NCBI GenBank assembly: GCA_963692955.1
Contig: OY843587.1
Span: 2,552,039 to 2,616,038 of the forward strand
Direction: 5' to 3'
Source of the DNA: UBA5158 sp963692955
GTDB lineage: Bacteria; Pseudomonadota; Gammaproteobacteria; DSM-16500
Length of the DNA: 64,000 nt
Both the position numbers and the translations under genes were made by a program. This document shows positions 26,066-34,832 of the stretch, one piece after another; the first letter of the stretch is position 1; each line of letters opens with the position of its first letter. The notes under the pieces were generated by a model that worked only from the letters and a program-made list of their open reading frames with translations, had not been told where the DNA came from and did not search any database.

Positions 26066-26213
26066 TTGGATTTCCATGGGCGGCTATGGCGCGTATGTTT
26101 GGACGGCTTATGGCATTACGTTGCTGGCGTTTACTGTCAACCTAGTCACGACTCTCGCCGAAAAAAAACACGTGCGCGAATTGATTCAGCAAGCTTTAAG
26201 CCATGAGTCCTAA
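26052..26213 (+). CDS. ccmD: haem exporter small subunit CcmD
   Basis: A 53-residue protein beginning MNWHNWISMGGYGAYVWTAY, with one hydrophobic helix (GITLLAFTVNLVTTLA) and a basic C-terminus. GGYGAYVWTAYG is the family's hallmark. CcmD helps release haem-bound CcmE from CcmABC. It overlaps ccmC at its start by 14 bases and ccmE at its end by 11 bases, which is why it is easy to miss. Confidence 0.92.
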   Translation: MNWHNWISMGGYGAYVWTAYGITLLAFTVNLVTTLAEKKHVRELIQQALSHES

Positions 26214-26628
26214 ACAGCAAAAAAAATTAGCGTGGGTCATGACGTTAGTGGTTTTGCTAAGTGTGGCCGCGGGTTTAGTGTTGTACGCGCTAAAACAAAA
26301 TATTAATTTATTTTATACCCCTAGCCAATTGCAAGAGGTAAAGCTAAACCCAAATCGGAATTTACGCCTGGGCGGCTTTGTGCAAAAACACAGTGTGCGC
26401 TATGCTGCGTCCGGCGAAAGCGTCGTATTCACCATCACGGATGAAAAAAATCAAATTGAAGTCAGCTATCAAGGCGTGCTGCCGAATTTATTTCGTGAAG
26501 GGCAAGGCGTGGTAGTGACGGGCAAGTTGACCGACGCGCACCACTTGCGCGCCTTTGAAGTCCTCGCGAAACATGATGAAAAATATGTGCCCCGGCCATT
26601 ACAAGAAAGTTTGCAAACGAAAGTATAG
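26203..26628 (+). CDS. ccmE: periplasmic haem chaperone CcmE
   Basis: 141-residue membrane-anchored haem chaperone. It has an N-terminal helix (about residues 10-30), an OB-fold, and the covalent haem-binding histidine H124 in VLAKHDEKYVP with Y128 as ligand. GVLPNLFREGQGVVVTG is strongly conserved in the family. Fully intact. Confidence 0.96.
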   Translation: MSPKQQKKLAWVMTLVVLLSVAAGLVLYALKQNINLFYTPSQLQEVKLNPNRNLRLGGFVQKHSVRYAASGESVVFTITDEKNQIEVSYQGVLPNLFREGQGVVVTGKLTDAHHLRAFEVLAKHDEKYVPRPLQESLQTKV

Positions 26629-26636
26629 AGGTGCGT

Positions 26637-28556
26637 GTGTTCCCCGAAATTGGTAATTTTGCGATTATTTTAGCGTTATGTTTCGCGTTGCTGCAAAGCG
26701 CGGCGGTGCTGTATGGTCAGCGCGTGGCGGTGAACCATTATTTCCGATTAAGTATTTTCGCAGCTGTCGGGCAAATGGCTTTCTTGGCGTTTGCCATGCT
26801 GTGTTTGATTTTATGTTTTCTCAGCAACGATATGACGGTGATTTACGTGCAGCAACATTCACATCAATTGCTGCCGTTTATTTACCGCGTCGGCGCGGCC
26901 TGGGGCGGCCATGAAGGTTCTTTGTTATTATGGTGCTTGATTTTAAGCGGTTGGACCGCCGCGTTTATGCTTTTTTCCGGAACAAAATTAGCGCCTACTT
27001 CGTTCGCGACGATTATCATGCTGTTGGGTTTCATCAGCACAGGATTTATCGCTTTTTTATTTTTTACTTCTAATCCCTTCGCGCGTTTATTTCCAGTCGC
27101 ACCCATCAGCGGCGATGATTTAACGCCTATCTTACAAGACCCAGGTTTGATTTTTCATCCGCCCATGTTGTATTTAGGTTACGTCGGTTTCGCGCTGGCC
27201 TTCGCGTTCGCGTTGTGCGCGTTATTAGAAAAAAACTTCACGAAAACTTGGGTAGAAACACTACGGCCGTGGGTAATTTTACCGTGGTCGTTCTTAAGCG
27301 TCGGTATTGTGTTGGGCAGCTGGTGGGCTTACCGCGAACTAGGTTGGGGGGGCTGGTGGTTTTGGGACCCCGTCGAAAACGCATCACTATTACCGTGGCT
27401 CGCGGCGACCGGCTTACTGCACGCGTTACTCGTCAGTGAAAAACGCGATACTTTCAAAGGCTGGACGATTCTTTTAGCGATCGTGACTTTTACGCTGAGT
27501 TTACTGGGAACGTTTCTCGTGCGCTCGGGCATTTTAGTGTCCGTGCATACTTTCGCGAACGACCCGTCTCGCGGTATTTTTTTATTAGTGTATTTGGCTG
27601 TGATCATCGGTGGCGCGCTGTTGTTGTATAGCTGGCGCATCCGTTATTTTTACCGCGCGCCTAACTTTGAATTATTTTCCCGCGAAACTTTTTTATTACT
27701 CAATACCGTGCTGATGTTGACGGCGGTAGCGACGATTACCTTAGGCACGCTCTATCCCATTATCTTAGACGCGTTGGGCTTAGAAAAAATTTCCGTGGGC
27801 GAACCGTACTTTAACACGGTCTTTCTGCCGATTATTTTACCGATTTTATTATTGATGGGGTTCGCGCCGCACGTGAAATGGGGCGGGCAGTCACTCGCAG
27901 CGCTCTGGAAAAAATTGCGGCTCAATTTATTTTTAGCGGTGCTGCTGGGCGCGAGCTTACCGCACTTTTTGGGTTTTCCATTTCACGCGCTAGCCAGCGT
28001 AGGGATTTTTTTCTGTGTTTGGATCGTGTTGGCGACGCTGCAATATGTTTTTCATTTAACATTAACGCAACAAAAAATGCATGCGCAGCATTGGTCTATG
28101 GTCGTCGCGCATATCGGTATCGCCGTGCTAGCGCTAGGCGTCACGGTCAATAAATCTTATAGCGAAGAACGCCAAGTAAAAATGCACGCGACTGAGCACG
28201 TGACGCTGGCTGGCTATCTTATCACTTTAGAAAATCTCGCTGAAACCAACGGCGCGAATTTTAAAAGTATCACCGCGACGTTCGCCGTGCAAAAAAGCCA
28301 AGACCGACCGCAATTCATTGAAGCCCAACAACGGGTTTACTTAAGCCATGACCAAACTTTGAGTAAGCCCGGCATCCTTTACAATCCGTGGCGCGATATC
28401 TATATCGCGCTGGGTGCTGAATTGCCGGACGGCGCGTGGGCGGTAAGACTTTATTACAAACCCATGGTACGCTGGATTTGGTTTGGTGGTTTTATGTTGC
28501 TAGCGGGTGGTTTATTATCCTTATTCAGACCAAAAAATAAAGGCGCTGTCTCATGA
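26637..28556 (+). CDS. ccmF: cytochrome c haem lyase subunit CcmF
   Basis: 639-residue multi-helix protein that attaches haem to apocytochrome together with CcmH. I choose the GTG at 26637 over the GTG at 26631: an AGAGG site lies 6 bases upstream, and the resulting MFPEIGNFAIILAL lines up with the usual MIPELGHFAL start. The WWD motif is GWGGWWFWDPVENASLLPWL. Haem-ligand histidines are in AWGGHEGSLLLW, VSVHTFANDPSRG and MVVAHIGIAVLALG. It overlaps ccmG by 4 bases. Confidence 0.95.
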   Translation: MFPEIGNFAIILALCFALLQSAAVLYGQRVAVNHYFRLSIFAAVGQMAFLAFAMLCLILCFLSNDMTVIYVQQHSHQLLPFIYRVGAAWGGHEGSLLLWCLILSGWTAAFMLFSGTKLAPTSFATIIMLLGFISTGFIAFLFFTSNPFARLFPVAPISGDDLTPILQDPGLIFHPPMLYLGYVGFALAFAFALCALLEKNFTKTWVETLRPWVILPWSFLSVGIVLGSWWAYRELGWGGWWFWDPVENASLLPWLAATGLLHALLVSEKRDTFKGWTILLAIVTFTLSLLGTFLVRSGILVSVHTFANDPSRGIFLLVYLAVIIGGALLLYSWRIRYFYRAPNFELFSRETFLLLNTVLMLTAVATITLGTLYPIILDALGLEKISVGEPYFNTVFLPIILPILLLMGFAPHVKWGGQSLAALWKKLRLNLFLAVLLGASLPHFLGFPFHALASVGIFFCVWIVLATLQYVFHLTLTQQKMHAQHWSMVVAHIGIAVLALGVTVNKSYSEERQVKMHATEHVTLAGYLITLENLAETNGANFKSITATFAVQKSQDRPQFIEAQQRVYLSHDQTLSKPGILYNPWRDIYIALGAELPDGAWAVRLYYKPMVRWIWFGGFMLLAGGLLSLFRPKNKGAVS

Positions 28557-29095
28557 AAATGCCAACCCGAGTTATACCGCTAATATTCTTTATTCTGGTG
28601 GGCGGGATTTTGTGGATTGGGTTGCATGCACACCCTGAATTCATTCCATCGCCGCTCATTGACAACCCCGCGCCCGCGTTTGCGTTGCCGGTGTTGAGTT
28701 ATGAAAATAAAGTCGCTACGCAAAAAGATTTTAGCGGCCACGTCACTCTCTTTAATGTGTGGGCGACTTGGTGTTCCGCCTGCGCGCAAGAACATGAAAT
28801 GTTAATGACTATCGCGAAAGATCAACCTGACCTGGTCTTGTATGGCTTAGATTACAAAGACGACGATCGCGCGGCGCGGCGCTATTTGCATGACAATGGC
28901 AATCCTTACCGCACCGTCGCCATCGATAAAACCGGCAACACCGCGATTGATTACGGCGTTTACGGCACGCCAGAAACATTTGTCATCGATAAAAAAGGCA
29001 TTATCCGTTTCAAATATATCGGTTCCATCACCACCGATGTATGGGAAGAAACGCTAGGCCCCCTAGTCACCAAATTACAAAGTGAGCCGGCATGA
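28553..29095 (+). CDS. ccmG: thiol-disulfide interchange protein CcmG/DsbE
   Basis: 180-residue periplasmic thioredoxin-like protein that keeps the apocytochrome CxxCH thiols reduced for haem attachment. It has an N-terminal anchor (about residues 7-24), the active site WATWCSACAQEH, and the GVYGTPETFVIDKKG cis-proline segment typical of DsbE. Overlaps ccmF and ccmH by 4 bases each. Confidence 0.95.
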   Translation: MKMPTRVIPLIFFILVGGILWIGLHAHPEFIPSPLIDNPAPAFALPVLSYENKVATQKDFSGHVTLFNVWATWCSACAQEHEMLMTIAKDQPDLVLYGLDYKDDDRAARRYLHDNGNPYRTVAIDKTGNTAIDYGVYGTPETFVIDKKGIIRFKYIGSITTDVWEETLGPLVTKLQSEPA

Positions 29096-29496
29096 AATTA
29101 TTTTTTCTCATGCTGCTACTGTTGGCCGGCGCGCTGCAAGTTTATGCCGCCGATGATTTTTATCATTTCGATACGCCGGCGACGAAAGTCCGCTTTCAAA
29201 ATCTCACCGGCAATTTGCGTTGTTTAGTTTGTCAAAATCAAAATTTAGCGGAATCCAACGCGCCGCTCGCGAATGATTTGCGCGCGCAAGTCTATCAAAA
29301 AATTCAAACCGGCCAAAGTGACGAAGAAATTATAAATTATTTAGTCGCGCGGTACGGCGATTTTATTTTATATAAGCCGCCGTTCCGTGCGGCGACGGCA
29401 GCATTATGGTTGGGCCCACTATTATTTTTAATTTGCGGCAGCGCTTATCTATTTTACTATTTGCGCCGCTACCGAGAGAGCGCCGAGTCATGTTGA
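29092..29496 (+). CDS. ccmH: cytochrome c maturation thioredoxin-like protein CcmH
   Basis: 134 residues: a signal peptide (about 1-19), then the three-helix redox domain with LRCLVCQNQNLAESNAPLA and a C-terminal membrane helix (about 103-125). The CxxC pair reduces apocytochrome or CcmG in the lyase complex. It is the short CcmH, without a fused CcmI. It overlaps the next gene by 7 bases. Confidence 0.94.
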   Translation: MKLFFLMLLLLAGALQVYAADDFYHFDTPATKVRFQNLTGNLRCLVCQNQNLAESNAPLANDLRAQVYQKIQTGQSDEEIINYLVARYGDFILYKPPFRAATAALWLGPLLFLICGSAYLFYYLRRYRESAESC

Positions 29497-29879
29497 CGGT
29501 TTATTTAGTTTTACTCGCCATGCTGCTCACCGCGGTGACGATTATCGCGGGCGCGTTTAAATTCCAATTTTCAAAAGGTTTTTTCACGGTTGCTAGTTTG
29601 ACGTTGACAGTGGCTTTTGGTTTATTCCATATTAGCAATAATACCGCCGGTTTACGTGAATGGTTAACGGCGGGCAAAGCACATTATGATTTATTGGTCG
29701 CGTTTCAAGATTTAGGTGGTTTCGACGGCACGATAGCGCGCATTAAAGCGAAGTTAAAAGAGAATCCCAACGACGCGCGCGGCTGGCAAATTTTAGGAAA
29801 ACTCTATCTTGCCAAAGGCGACACGCGCGCCGCTGAAAAAGCGCTGACAAAAGCACGGCAATTGGATACGAAATTATGA
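29490..29879 (+). CDS. short CcmI-like TPR membrane protein
   Basis: 129 residues from the ATG at 29490, which overlaps the ccmH stop. Two hydrophobic segments (about 3-20 and 30-48) are followed by one tetratricopeptide-like repeat, NPNDARGWQILGKLYLAKGD and onward (about 92-125). In System I, CcmI holds apocytochrome c through a much longer TPR domain. This version keeps the two helices and a single repeat, so apocytochrome binding must be minimal or shared. Position and topology make a CcmI role likely. Confidence 0.8.
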   Translation: MLTVYLVLLAMLLTAVTIIAGAFKFQFSKGFFTVASLTLTVAFGLFHISNNTAGLREWLTAGKAHYDLLVAFQDLGGFDGTIARIKAKLKENPNDARGWQILGKLYLAKGDTRAAEKALTKARQLDTKL

Positions 29880-30418
29880 GCAAAGCATTCACTAAAGAAA
29901 CCGATAACGATGACGACGAACCCGAACAACCGTCATCGTTTACCGATGATTTAAAAAATTATGTCACGCCGGCAGGCTATAAAGATTTACAGGATGAATT
30001 GCGGCAATTACTCAAAGAAGAACGCCCTAAAGTCGTCGAAACGGTACGCTGGGCTGCTGGGAATGGTGACCGTTCCGAAAATGGTGACTATATTTATGGG
30101 AAACGACGCTTACGCGAAATCGACCGGCGCATGCGGTATTTAACTAAGCGCATTGAAAGCGCGGAAGTCGTGGATCAAAAACTACAGAAAAACTTAACGC
30201 AAATTTTTTTTGGGGCGACGGTGACTTACTTAGAAGCTGACGGCACGGAAAAGACAGTTAAGATTGTTGGGATTGACGAGGCGGATTTAACGAAAAATAA
30301 AATTAGTTGGATTTCGCCGGTGGCGCGGGCTTTGCTGAAGGCGGAAGTGGGAGATACGGTGGCGTTGAAGACGCCGACGGTGACGGAGAGTTTGAAGGTT
30401 ATTAAGATTAAATATTAA
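29876..30418 (+). CDS. greB: transcription elongation factor GreB
   Basis: 180-residue factor that stimulates RNA cleavage by backtracked RNA polymerase. The coiled-coil tip with acidic residues is GNGDRSENGDYIYGKRRLRE (about residues 61-80), followed by IDRRMRYLTKRIE, and the C-terminal domain has FFGATVTYLEADG and SPVARALLKAEVGDT. EERPKVV and RRMRYLTKR favour GreB over GreA. It has an acidic extension of about 30 residues before the family start (DNDDDEPEQ). It overlaps the ccmI-like gene by 4 bases, so it may be co-transcribed with ccm. Confidence 0.93.
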   Translation: MSKAFTKETDNDDDEPEQPSSFTDDLKNYVTPAGYKDLQDELRQLLKEERPKVVETVRWAAGNGDRSENGDYIYGKRRLREIDRRMRYLTKRIESAEVVDQKLQKNLTQIFFGATVTYLEADGTEKTVKIVGIDEADLTKNKISWISPVARALLKAEVGDTVALKTPTVTESLKVIKIKY

Positions 30419-30454
30419 GTTTGTTGCGTTGCGCGTTGCTTAGCCCCACCACCC

Positions 30455-31051
30455 TCAGGTTCTTGTTACGCAGAACTCGGCTACTTGTCGCAGCATTTCG
30501 GCGGCCGCGTGGTTCGCCGCTACGACACCACCGTACGGAGAATTCTGTGGCGCGGGTTCTACGACGTTAAATAATTTATTCGCGATGACTTGGCCCGTGC
30601 TGGTTTTGACGATCTGCGCGGCCATTTTGATATGCACTTCGCTAGCGCCCTGGTAAAACACTTGGCGGAATTCCACGATTTGCGTATGTAACACATAATC
30701 ACTCGCTCCCGACGCTTGGGTCGTGGTCACGACACGGAAATGGTGGGTTTTATGCAGCGTTTCCACTAATAACGGTCTTAACATGTCTGCAGGGGTTTCC
30801 GCCCAAGTACTTTTTGCAAAGTACGCGATTTGATACGGCGACGTGGTGTATGCCATATCGACGGTATCATAGAGTGGCACGCTGTCGGGCGCGCCGACCA
30901 TCAGCGTGCCCGCGTGGCCTCTGCTCACCGGAATATTCTGCGGCATCGTATTCACTAAGTACGTCGTGTTCGCGTTCGGCACTGGCGTAAACAACGAACA
31001 TGCCGACAACGAGACCGTCATGACCACCAACATAATGAAAGTTCTGACCAT
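30455..31051 (-). CDS. ABC-type transport auxiliary lipoprotein (PqiC/YmbA-like)
   Basis: 198-residue outer-membrane lipoprotein candidate. The signal ends in lipobox LSAC (about residue 18), then SLFTPVPNANTTYLVNT. The pattern ending VVAANHAAAEMLRQVAEF matches the family that accompanies MCE transporters. It is 1 base downstream of the MlaD-like gene and closes a four-gene MCE operon. It probably contacts the MCE protein from the outer membrane side. Confidence 0.85.
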   Translation of the reverse strand: MVRTFIMLVVMTVSLSACSLFTPVPNANTTYLVNTMPQNIPVSRGHAGTLMVGAPDSVPLYDTVDMAYTTSPYQIAYFAKSTWAETPADMLRPLLVETLHKTHHFRVVTTTQASGASDYVLHTQIVEFRQVFYQGASEVHIKMAAQIVKTSTGQVIANKLFNVVEPAPQNSPYGGVVAANHAAAEMLRQVAEFCVTRT

Positions 31052-31052
31052 G

Positions 31053-31853
31053 TTATCGTTCTCCAGGTCCTAATGCCCGTGGGGCTTTGCCGCGGATTAA
31101 AACTGCGGGATTGCGTTTTATTTCTTGCGACACGGCGTCTAAATTCGTCGCCGCGCTATTTAAATTGCCTATCGTATCGTTCGCTTGCGGCAGCGTGTTC
31201 AAACTAAAACTTTGAATGGCCGGCGTTAATTGTCCGGTGGCGCGCGCCGCATTATTCAAAATCGCATTGAATTGCGGACGGTTCGCGCTTAAGTTCGCGG
31301 TCAAATCTTTTAAGTTAATTAAAATCGAGCGCAGTGAGTTTAAATTTTCCTGATCTAATAAATTCGCGACGTTATCGCTTAATTTGCGGAAATTCACGCT
31401 GAATTGGCGGAGCGCGGTATCCAATTGTAAAAAGAACGAAGGCACGGTTTTGATAATCGGAAATTTTTCGCCGGGCGACGCTTTCAATGGCGTTTTATCG
31501 GTACCTTTATCTGAGAGCGCGATAAACCCGATACCGGTTAAGCCTTTGGCTTTTAACATCGCGGTGGTGCCTAGCGTGATGGGTGTGGTGCTATTTATTT
31601 TTAATAATAATTCGACGATTTGCGGGTTCTTTTTATTGATCTCGATGCTTGAAACACTGCCGACGTTGACGCCATTATATTCGACCACGGAATCAGGGCT
31701 AAGGCCGCTCACCGATTCTTGCATTAATACTTTATATATCGAATAGGTTTCCGTCGATAAGCCGGAAGATAACCAGATAACCGCTAAGATAATCATGCTG
31801 ATTATCGAAATAACGAATACGCCGACAATTGTGTAATTTACATTAGTTTCCAT
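31053..31853 (-). CDS. MCE (MlaD) domain protein
   Basis: 266 residues: one N-terminal helix (about 7-29) then an MCE domain starting MQESVSGLSPDSVVEYNGVN and reaching GTTAMLKAKGLTGIGFIALS. After it comes a long helical tail (about 120-250). MCE proteins form periplasmic hexamers that carry phospholipids between membranes. It lies 4 bases after the ATPase gene. Longer than MlaD of E. coli (about 180), so the tail may build a short tunnel as in PqiB- or LetB-type systems. Confidence 0.9.
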   Translation of the reverse strand: METNVNYTIVGVFVISIISMIILAVIWLSSGLSTETYSIYKVLMQESVSGLSPDSVVEYNGVNVGSVSSIEINKKNPQIVELLLKINSTTPITLGTTAMLKAKGLTGIGFIALSDKGTDKTPLKASPGEKFPIIKTVPSFFLQLDTALRQFSVNFRKLSDNVANLLDQENLNSLRSILINLKDLTANLSANRPQFNAILNNAARATGQLTPAIQSFSLNTLPQANDTIGNLNSAATNLDAVSQEIKRNPAVLIRGKAPRALGPGER

Positions 31854-31857
31854 GTCG

Positions 31858-32649
31858 TTACCCTTGATAAATATCGCTAACTACCCGTCCACGCGGGCCG
31901 CTAAAAAATTGTTGGATTTTAGGATGTTTATCTTTGGCTACTTTCGCCACCGTGTCTATACACAATACCTTGCCCTCTCCCAAAAATGCAACGCGATTTG
32001 AAATTTTCCACAATGTGTCCAAATCATGCGTCACAATAACAATGGTTAAGCCCATCGTGGCTTGTAAATCTAAAATTAATTGATCAAACGCCGCGGCGCT
32101 TTCCGGGTCCAGTCCGGCCGTTGGCTCATCTAAAAATATTAATTCCGGGTCCAATACTATCGCGCGCGCCAGCCCCGCGCGTTTTTGCATACCGCCGCTT
32201 AATTCAGAGGGGTATTTGGCGGCCGCTTCTTTCGGCAAGCCCGCTAAAAGAATTTTTAATAACGCTAATTCTTCGATGGTTTTTTTATCGAGGCGCGTGT
32301 GTTCTTTTAACGGAAAAGCCGTATTTTCCAGCACGGTCAGCGAACTGAATAAGGCATTGGATTGGAACAACACACCCCACCGGCGTTGGACTTCTAATAA
32401 TTGTCGGGGTGTTGCGGTCGTTAATTCTAAACCGAACACTTTGATCGAACCGAGCGTGGGGCGTTGTAGCATTAACATTTCGCGTAATACCGTGGTTTTA
32501 CCCGCGCCGGAGCCGCCCACCAACGCCAAAATTTCACCGCGCTTCACCTCTAAGCTCAAATTTTTATTCACGTACACACCGCCGAGCTCAGTGGAAATAT
32601 TTTTCATTTGTATAATGAACTCGTCGTCGGCCATTTTAGTACCCGTCAT
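31858..32649 (-). CDS. MCE transport ATPase (MlaF-like)
   Basis: 263-residue ABC ATPase powering phospholipid transport. Walker A is GGSGAGKTTVLREML, the signature is LSGGMQKRAGLARAIVLDPE, Walker B is LIFLDEPTAGLD, and the switch histidine is in VTHDLDTL. Its ATG overlaps the end of the permease gene by 4 bases. Two ATG codons, six residues apart, could serve as start (32649 or 32634). Confidence 0.92.
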   Translation of the reverse strand: MTGTKMADDEFIIQMKNISTELGGVYVNKNLSLEVKRGEILALVGGSGAGKTTVLREMLMLQRPTLGSIKVFGLELTTATPRQLLEVQRRWGVLFQSNALFSSLTVLENTAFPLKEHTRLDKKTIEELALLKILLAGLPKEAAAKYPSELSGGMQKRAGLARAIVLDPELIFLDEPTAGLDPESAAAFDQLILDLQATMGLTIVIVTHDLDTLWKISNRVAFLGEGKVLCIDTVAKVAKDKHPKIQQFFSGPRGRVVSDIYQG

Positions 32650-33779
32650 AGATTTAGCTTACTAAATAAAATGGAGAAGGCTGCGTCCGCGACAATGATA
32701 AAAAAGATCGACATCACGACGCTGCGCGTGGTTTTTTTCCCGACACTATCAGAATTCATTTCGACTTGCATGCCTTCAAAGCAGCCTATGCTTGCGATCA
32801 ATAACGCAAACGCCGGGGCTTTGCCTAAACCAATTAATAGCGCGCGCAGCGGAATTTCCGCTTGGAAGCGCACGAGAAAATCATGCGGCGTAATACCCAA
32901 CGCCACTTTCGCCATGATCATGCCGCCAAAAATTCCGAAAATATCCGCCCACATACTTAATAAGGGCAGTGTGATGACTAGTCCCAACACGCGCGGTATC
33001 AATAACAATTCCCCCGGCGTCACGCCTAATGTATCTAGCGCGTCGATTTCTTGATTAATTTTCATGATGCCTAATTCGGCGGTGTAGGCGGAGCCCGTTC
33101 TACCCGCGACCATGATCGCGGTAATCAAAGGCCCAAATTCACGCAGCACTGCTAATCCTAAGAAATCCACGATTAAAACGTTGGCGCCATAATTCCGTAA
33201 TTGATTTCCCATTTGATAAGCGATGACGACGCCGATCATAAACGACAATAACGCGATGATAGGCAGGGCTTGCAGTCCGGTACGGTAAATATCGCTCGCA
33301 AGAGCTGCCCACCGAAAACGTTTGGGATGCCGCACTAAGCGCACGACTTCGATGGATAACACGCCGACAAAAGATAAATAGGCCATGAATTCTTGCCATT
33401 GCCCCACCGCAATCTTACCGATCGTCGCGACATAACCGAGAGTTTTTGGTTTCTTGATATCAGCGGCGGTGGCGGGCTTGTCTTCGACGATTTTTAAAAG
33501 TTGTTGATGCACTTTAGAAAAATTTTGCAGCTTGGTTTTAAAGCCCTGTTCGCCTAGCCATTGGCTCAATACCCACGCGCCCGCGCTATCAAAGGTCGTG
33601 ATGGCGTCGCCGTCGATGGTAATCGACGTCTTTTCTTTCGACAGATTTTGTTTTAACTGCCGCTGGATCTTGCCAACATTCGCTAGCGTCCACTCGCCTA
33701 AGCATTCCAAACGTCTCTGCTGACGGTCAAACTTCAGAAAATTCTCTGGTATTTTTGTCATGCGACTAGTCTTTCTCAT
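32646..33779 (-). CDS. STAS-MlaE fusion permease of the MCE transporter
   Basis: 377 residues. The first 100 form a STAS domain (SITIDGDAITTFDSAGAWVL), equivalent to the separate MlaB protein of E. coli. The rest is a MlaE permease with five or six helices and the family motifs AYQMGNQLRNYGANVLIVDF, LGPLITAIMVAGRTGSAYTA and INQEIDALDTLGV. Domain fusion therefore replaces MlaB. First gene of the operon. A start at ATG 33761 is also possible. Confidence 0.92.
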   Translation of the reverse strand: MRKTSRMTKIPENFLKFDRQQRRLECLGEWTLANVGKIQRQLKQNLSKEKTSITIDGDAITTFDSAGAWVLSQWLGEQGFKTKLQNFSKVHQQLLKIVEDKPATAADIKKPKTLGYVATIGKIAVGQWQEFMAYLSFVGVLSIEVVRLVRHPKRFRWAALASDIYRTGLQALPIIALLSFMIGVVIAYQMGNQLRNYGANVLIVDFLGLAVLREFGPLITAIMVAGRTGSAYTAELGIMKINQEIDALDTLGVTPGELLLIPRVLGLVITLPLLSMWADIFGIFGGMIMAKVALGITPHDFLVRFQAEIPLRALLIGLGKAPAFALLIASIGCFEGMQVEMNSDSVGKKTTRSVVMSIFFIIVADAAFSILFSKLNL

Positions 33780-34060
33780 TCTGAAGCGTAAATTTATTTG
33801 AAATAAAGTATCTCTTGAAAAAAAAATTTATGCAAATGCGTTGCAGCCTGTGTGCGATCATGCTCACAAGGCCGAGACACGCGAGCGTACGCAAAATTAA
33901 AAAATTAAAGTGACTCGCTTGCAACAAAACGGGCATTTTACAGTGAAAAAAATTAATTCCACACCATGCGGATATCCCGCATCGTATCAGCAATATAACT
34001 AATATCATTCATGCATTTACCCTATCGACCCCGTCATAGTACGTAGTGTGTGCGCCATAA

Positions 34061-34076
34061 CCTAATTATAATTAGG
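34061..34076. promoter_or_regulatory. 16-bp perfect palindrome overlapping a -10 box
   Basis: CCTAATTATAATTAGG reads the same on both strands and contains TATAAT (34067-34072). It lies in the 371-base gap (33780-34150) between the MCE operon and the histone-like gene, about 75 bases before the histone start. It could be the -10 region of that gene or a binding site for a dimeric regulator. No good -35 was found. The rest of the gap shows no supported gene. Confidence 0.35.
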
Positions 34077-34150
34077 GGAATCACTAATAGTTTTATATTC
34101 AAGGGGTTGTTATATTTTATCGACAACGGCCAACTAGTGGAGTAAATGTC

Positions 34151-34336
34151 ATGACAAAAGCGACTAAACGTAAGGGAACGAAAAAGACGACGAAGACTGG
34201 CACAACTGTTACGGCTCGCGCCTTAGCTAAGAAGTCTAAGATGAAGTCTATGAAAAAAGCTACCAAGAAAAAAGCTGCGAAAAAGAAATCTAAGAAAGCT
34301 TCTAAGAAAAAAGCGAAGAAGCGTTCTAAGAAGTAA
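34151..34336 (+). CDS. lysine-rich histone H1-like DNA-binding protein
   Basis: 61-residue, extremely basic protein: about half of the residues are lysine, with KKA, KKS and SKK repeats (for example KKATKKKAAKKKSKKASKKK). It resembles the C-terminal tail of eukaryotic H1 and the small histone-like proteins of Coxiella, Chlamydia and related bacteria, which condense the nucleoid, often in a developmental form. A GGAG site precedes the ATG, and a strong intrinsic terminator follows 25 bases after the stop, so it is its own transcription unit. Role is by similarity of composition. Confidence 0.82.
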   Translation: MTKATKRKGTKKTTKTGTTVTARALAKKSKMKSMKKATKKKAAKKKSKKASKKKAKKRSKK

Positions 34337-34360
34337 TCCCCCTCTCTTCGGAGAGAAAAG

Positions 34361-34393
34361 GGCGGGTAAGACTTGGTCTTCCCCGCCTTTTTT
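34361..34393 (+). terminator. intrinsic terminator of the histone-like gene
   Basis: GGCGGG-T-AAGAC, loop TTG, GTCTT-C-CCCGCC followed by TTTTTT. Stem of 11 pairs with a single internal T/C mismatch and a perfect T-run: a textbook rho-independent terminator on the plus strand. Confidence 0.9.
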
Positions 34394-34418
34394 ATTGCCT
34401 GGCGAAAAGTATCAATCA

Positions 34419-34703
34419 TCAATTCGAAAAAGATCCTTGTCGAGTAAATGCATTTGGGTATTGTTTTTGATGCTCAAGAAAGTCTGGATATTTCGCGATT
34501 AAAGCGTCTTCCATAGTAGTAATCTGAGTTTTTAACTCAGCATTTTGCGCGGCGTCTGCCGTAGTAAATTGCTTAGCCTTAAGCTTTTTATATTCTTCCG
34601 CAGTATTATAATTTGCTTCGAGCATTACTTTTAATTGTTCCGCTCGTTCTTTTTCACGATCAACAATTACTGGTTTTACTGCTACACAATATCTACCGTA
34701 CAT
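34419..34703 (-). CDS. small helical hypothetical protein
   Basis: 94 residues, mostly charged and helical (DREKERAEQLKVMLEANYNT), ending in QYPNAFTRQGSFSN. There is no signal or membrane segment apart from a short apolar start (YGRYCVAVKPVIV). A strong AAGGGG ribosome site precedes the ATG at 34703, which supports it as a real gene. Family not recognised. It is convergent with the histone gene. Confidence 0.65.
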   Translation of the reverse strand: MYGRYCVAVKPVIVDREKERAEQLKVMLEANYNTAEEYKKLKAKQFTTADAAQNAELKTQITTMEDALIAKYPDFLEHQKQYPNAFTRQGSFSN

Positions 34704-34832
34704 AACTCACCCCTTATTTTCTGATTAAAATTTATAGTTGCACTTTTAACATACTTTATTCCTAACCCTTGTACAAGATGCTTTCGCAAAAAATAGTGTA
34801 GAATAAAAATGTAGCCATGAAACGGATGAACT

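Noticed and set aside
33766..34008. 80-codon minus-strand frame upstream of the MCE operon
   Set aside because: No ribosome site, biased apolar composition, overlaps the permease start, and looks like chance translation of AT-rich intergenic DNA.
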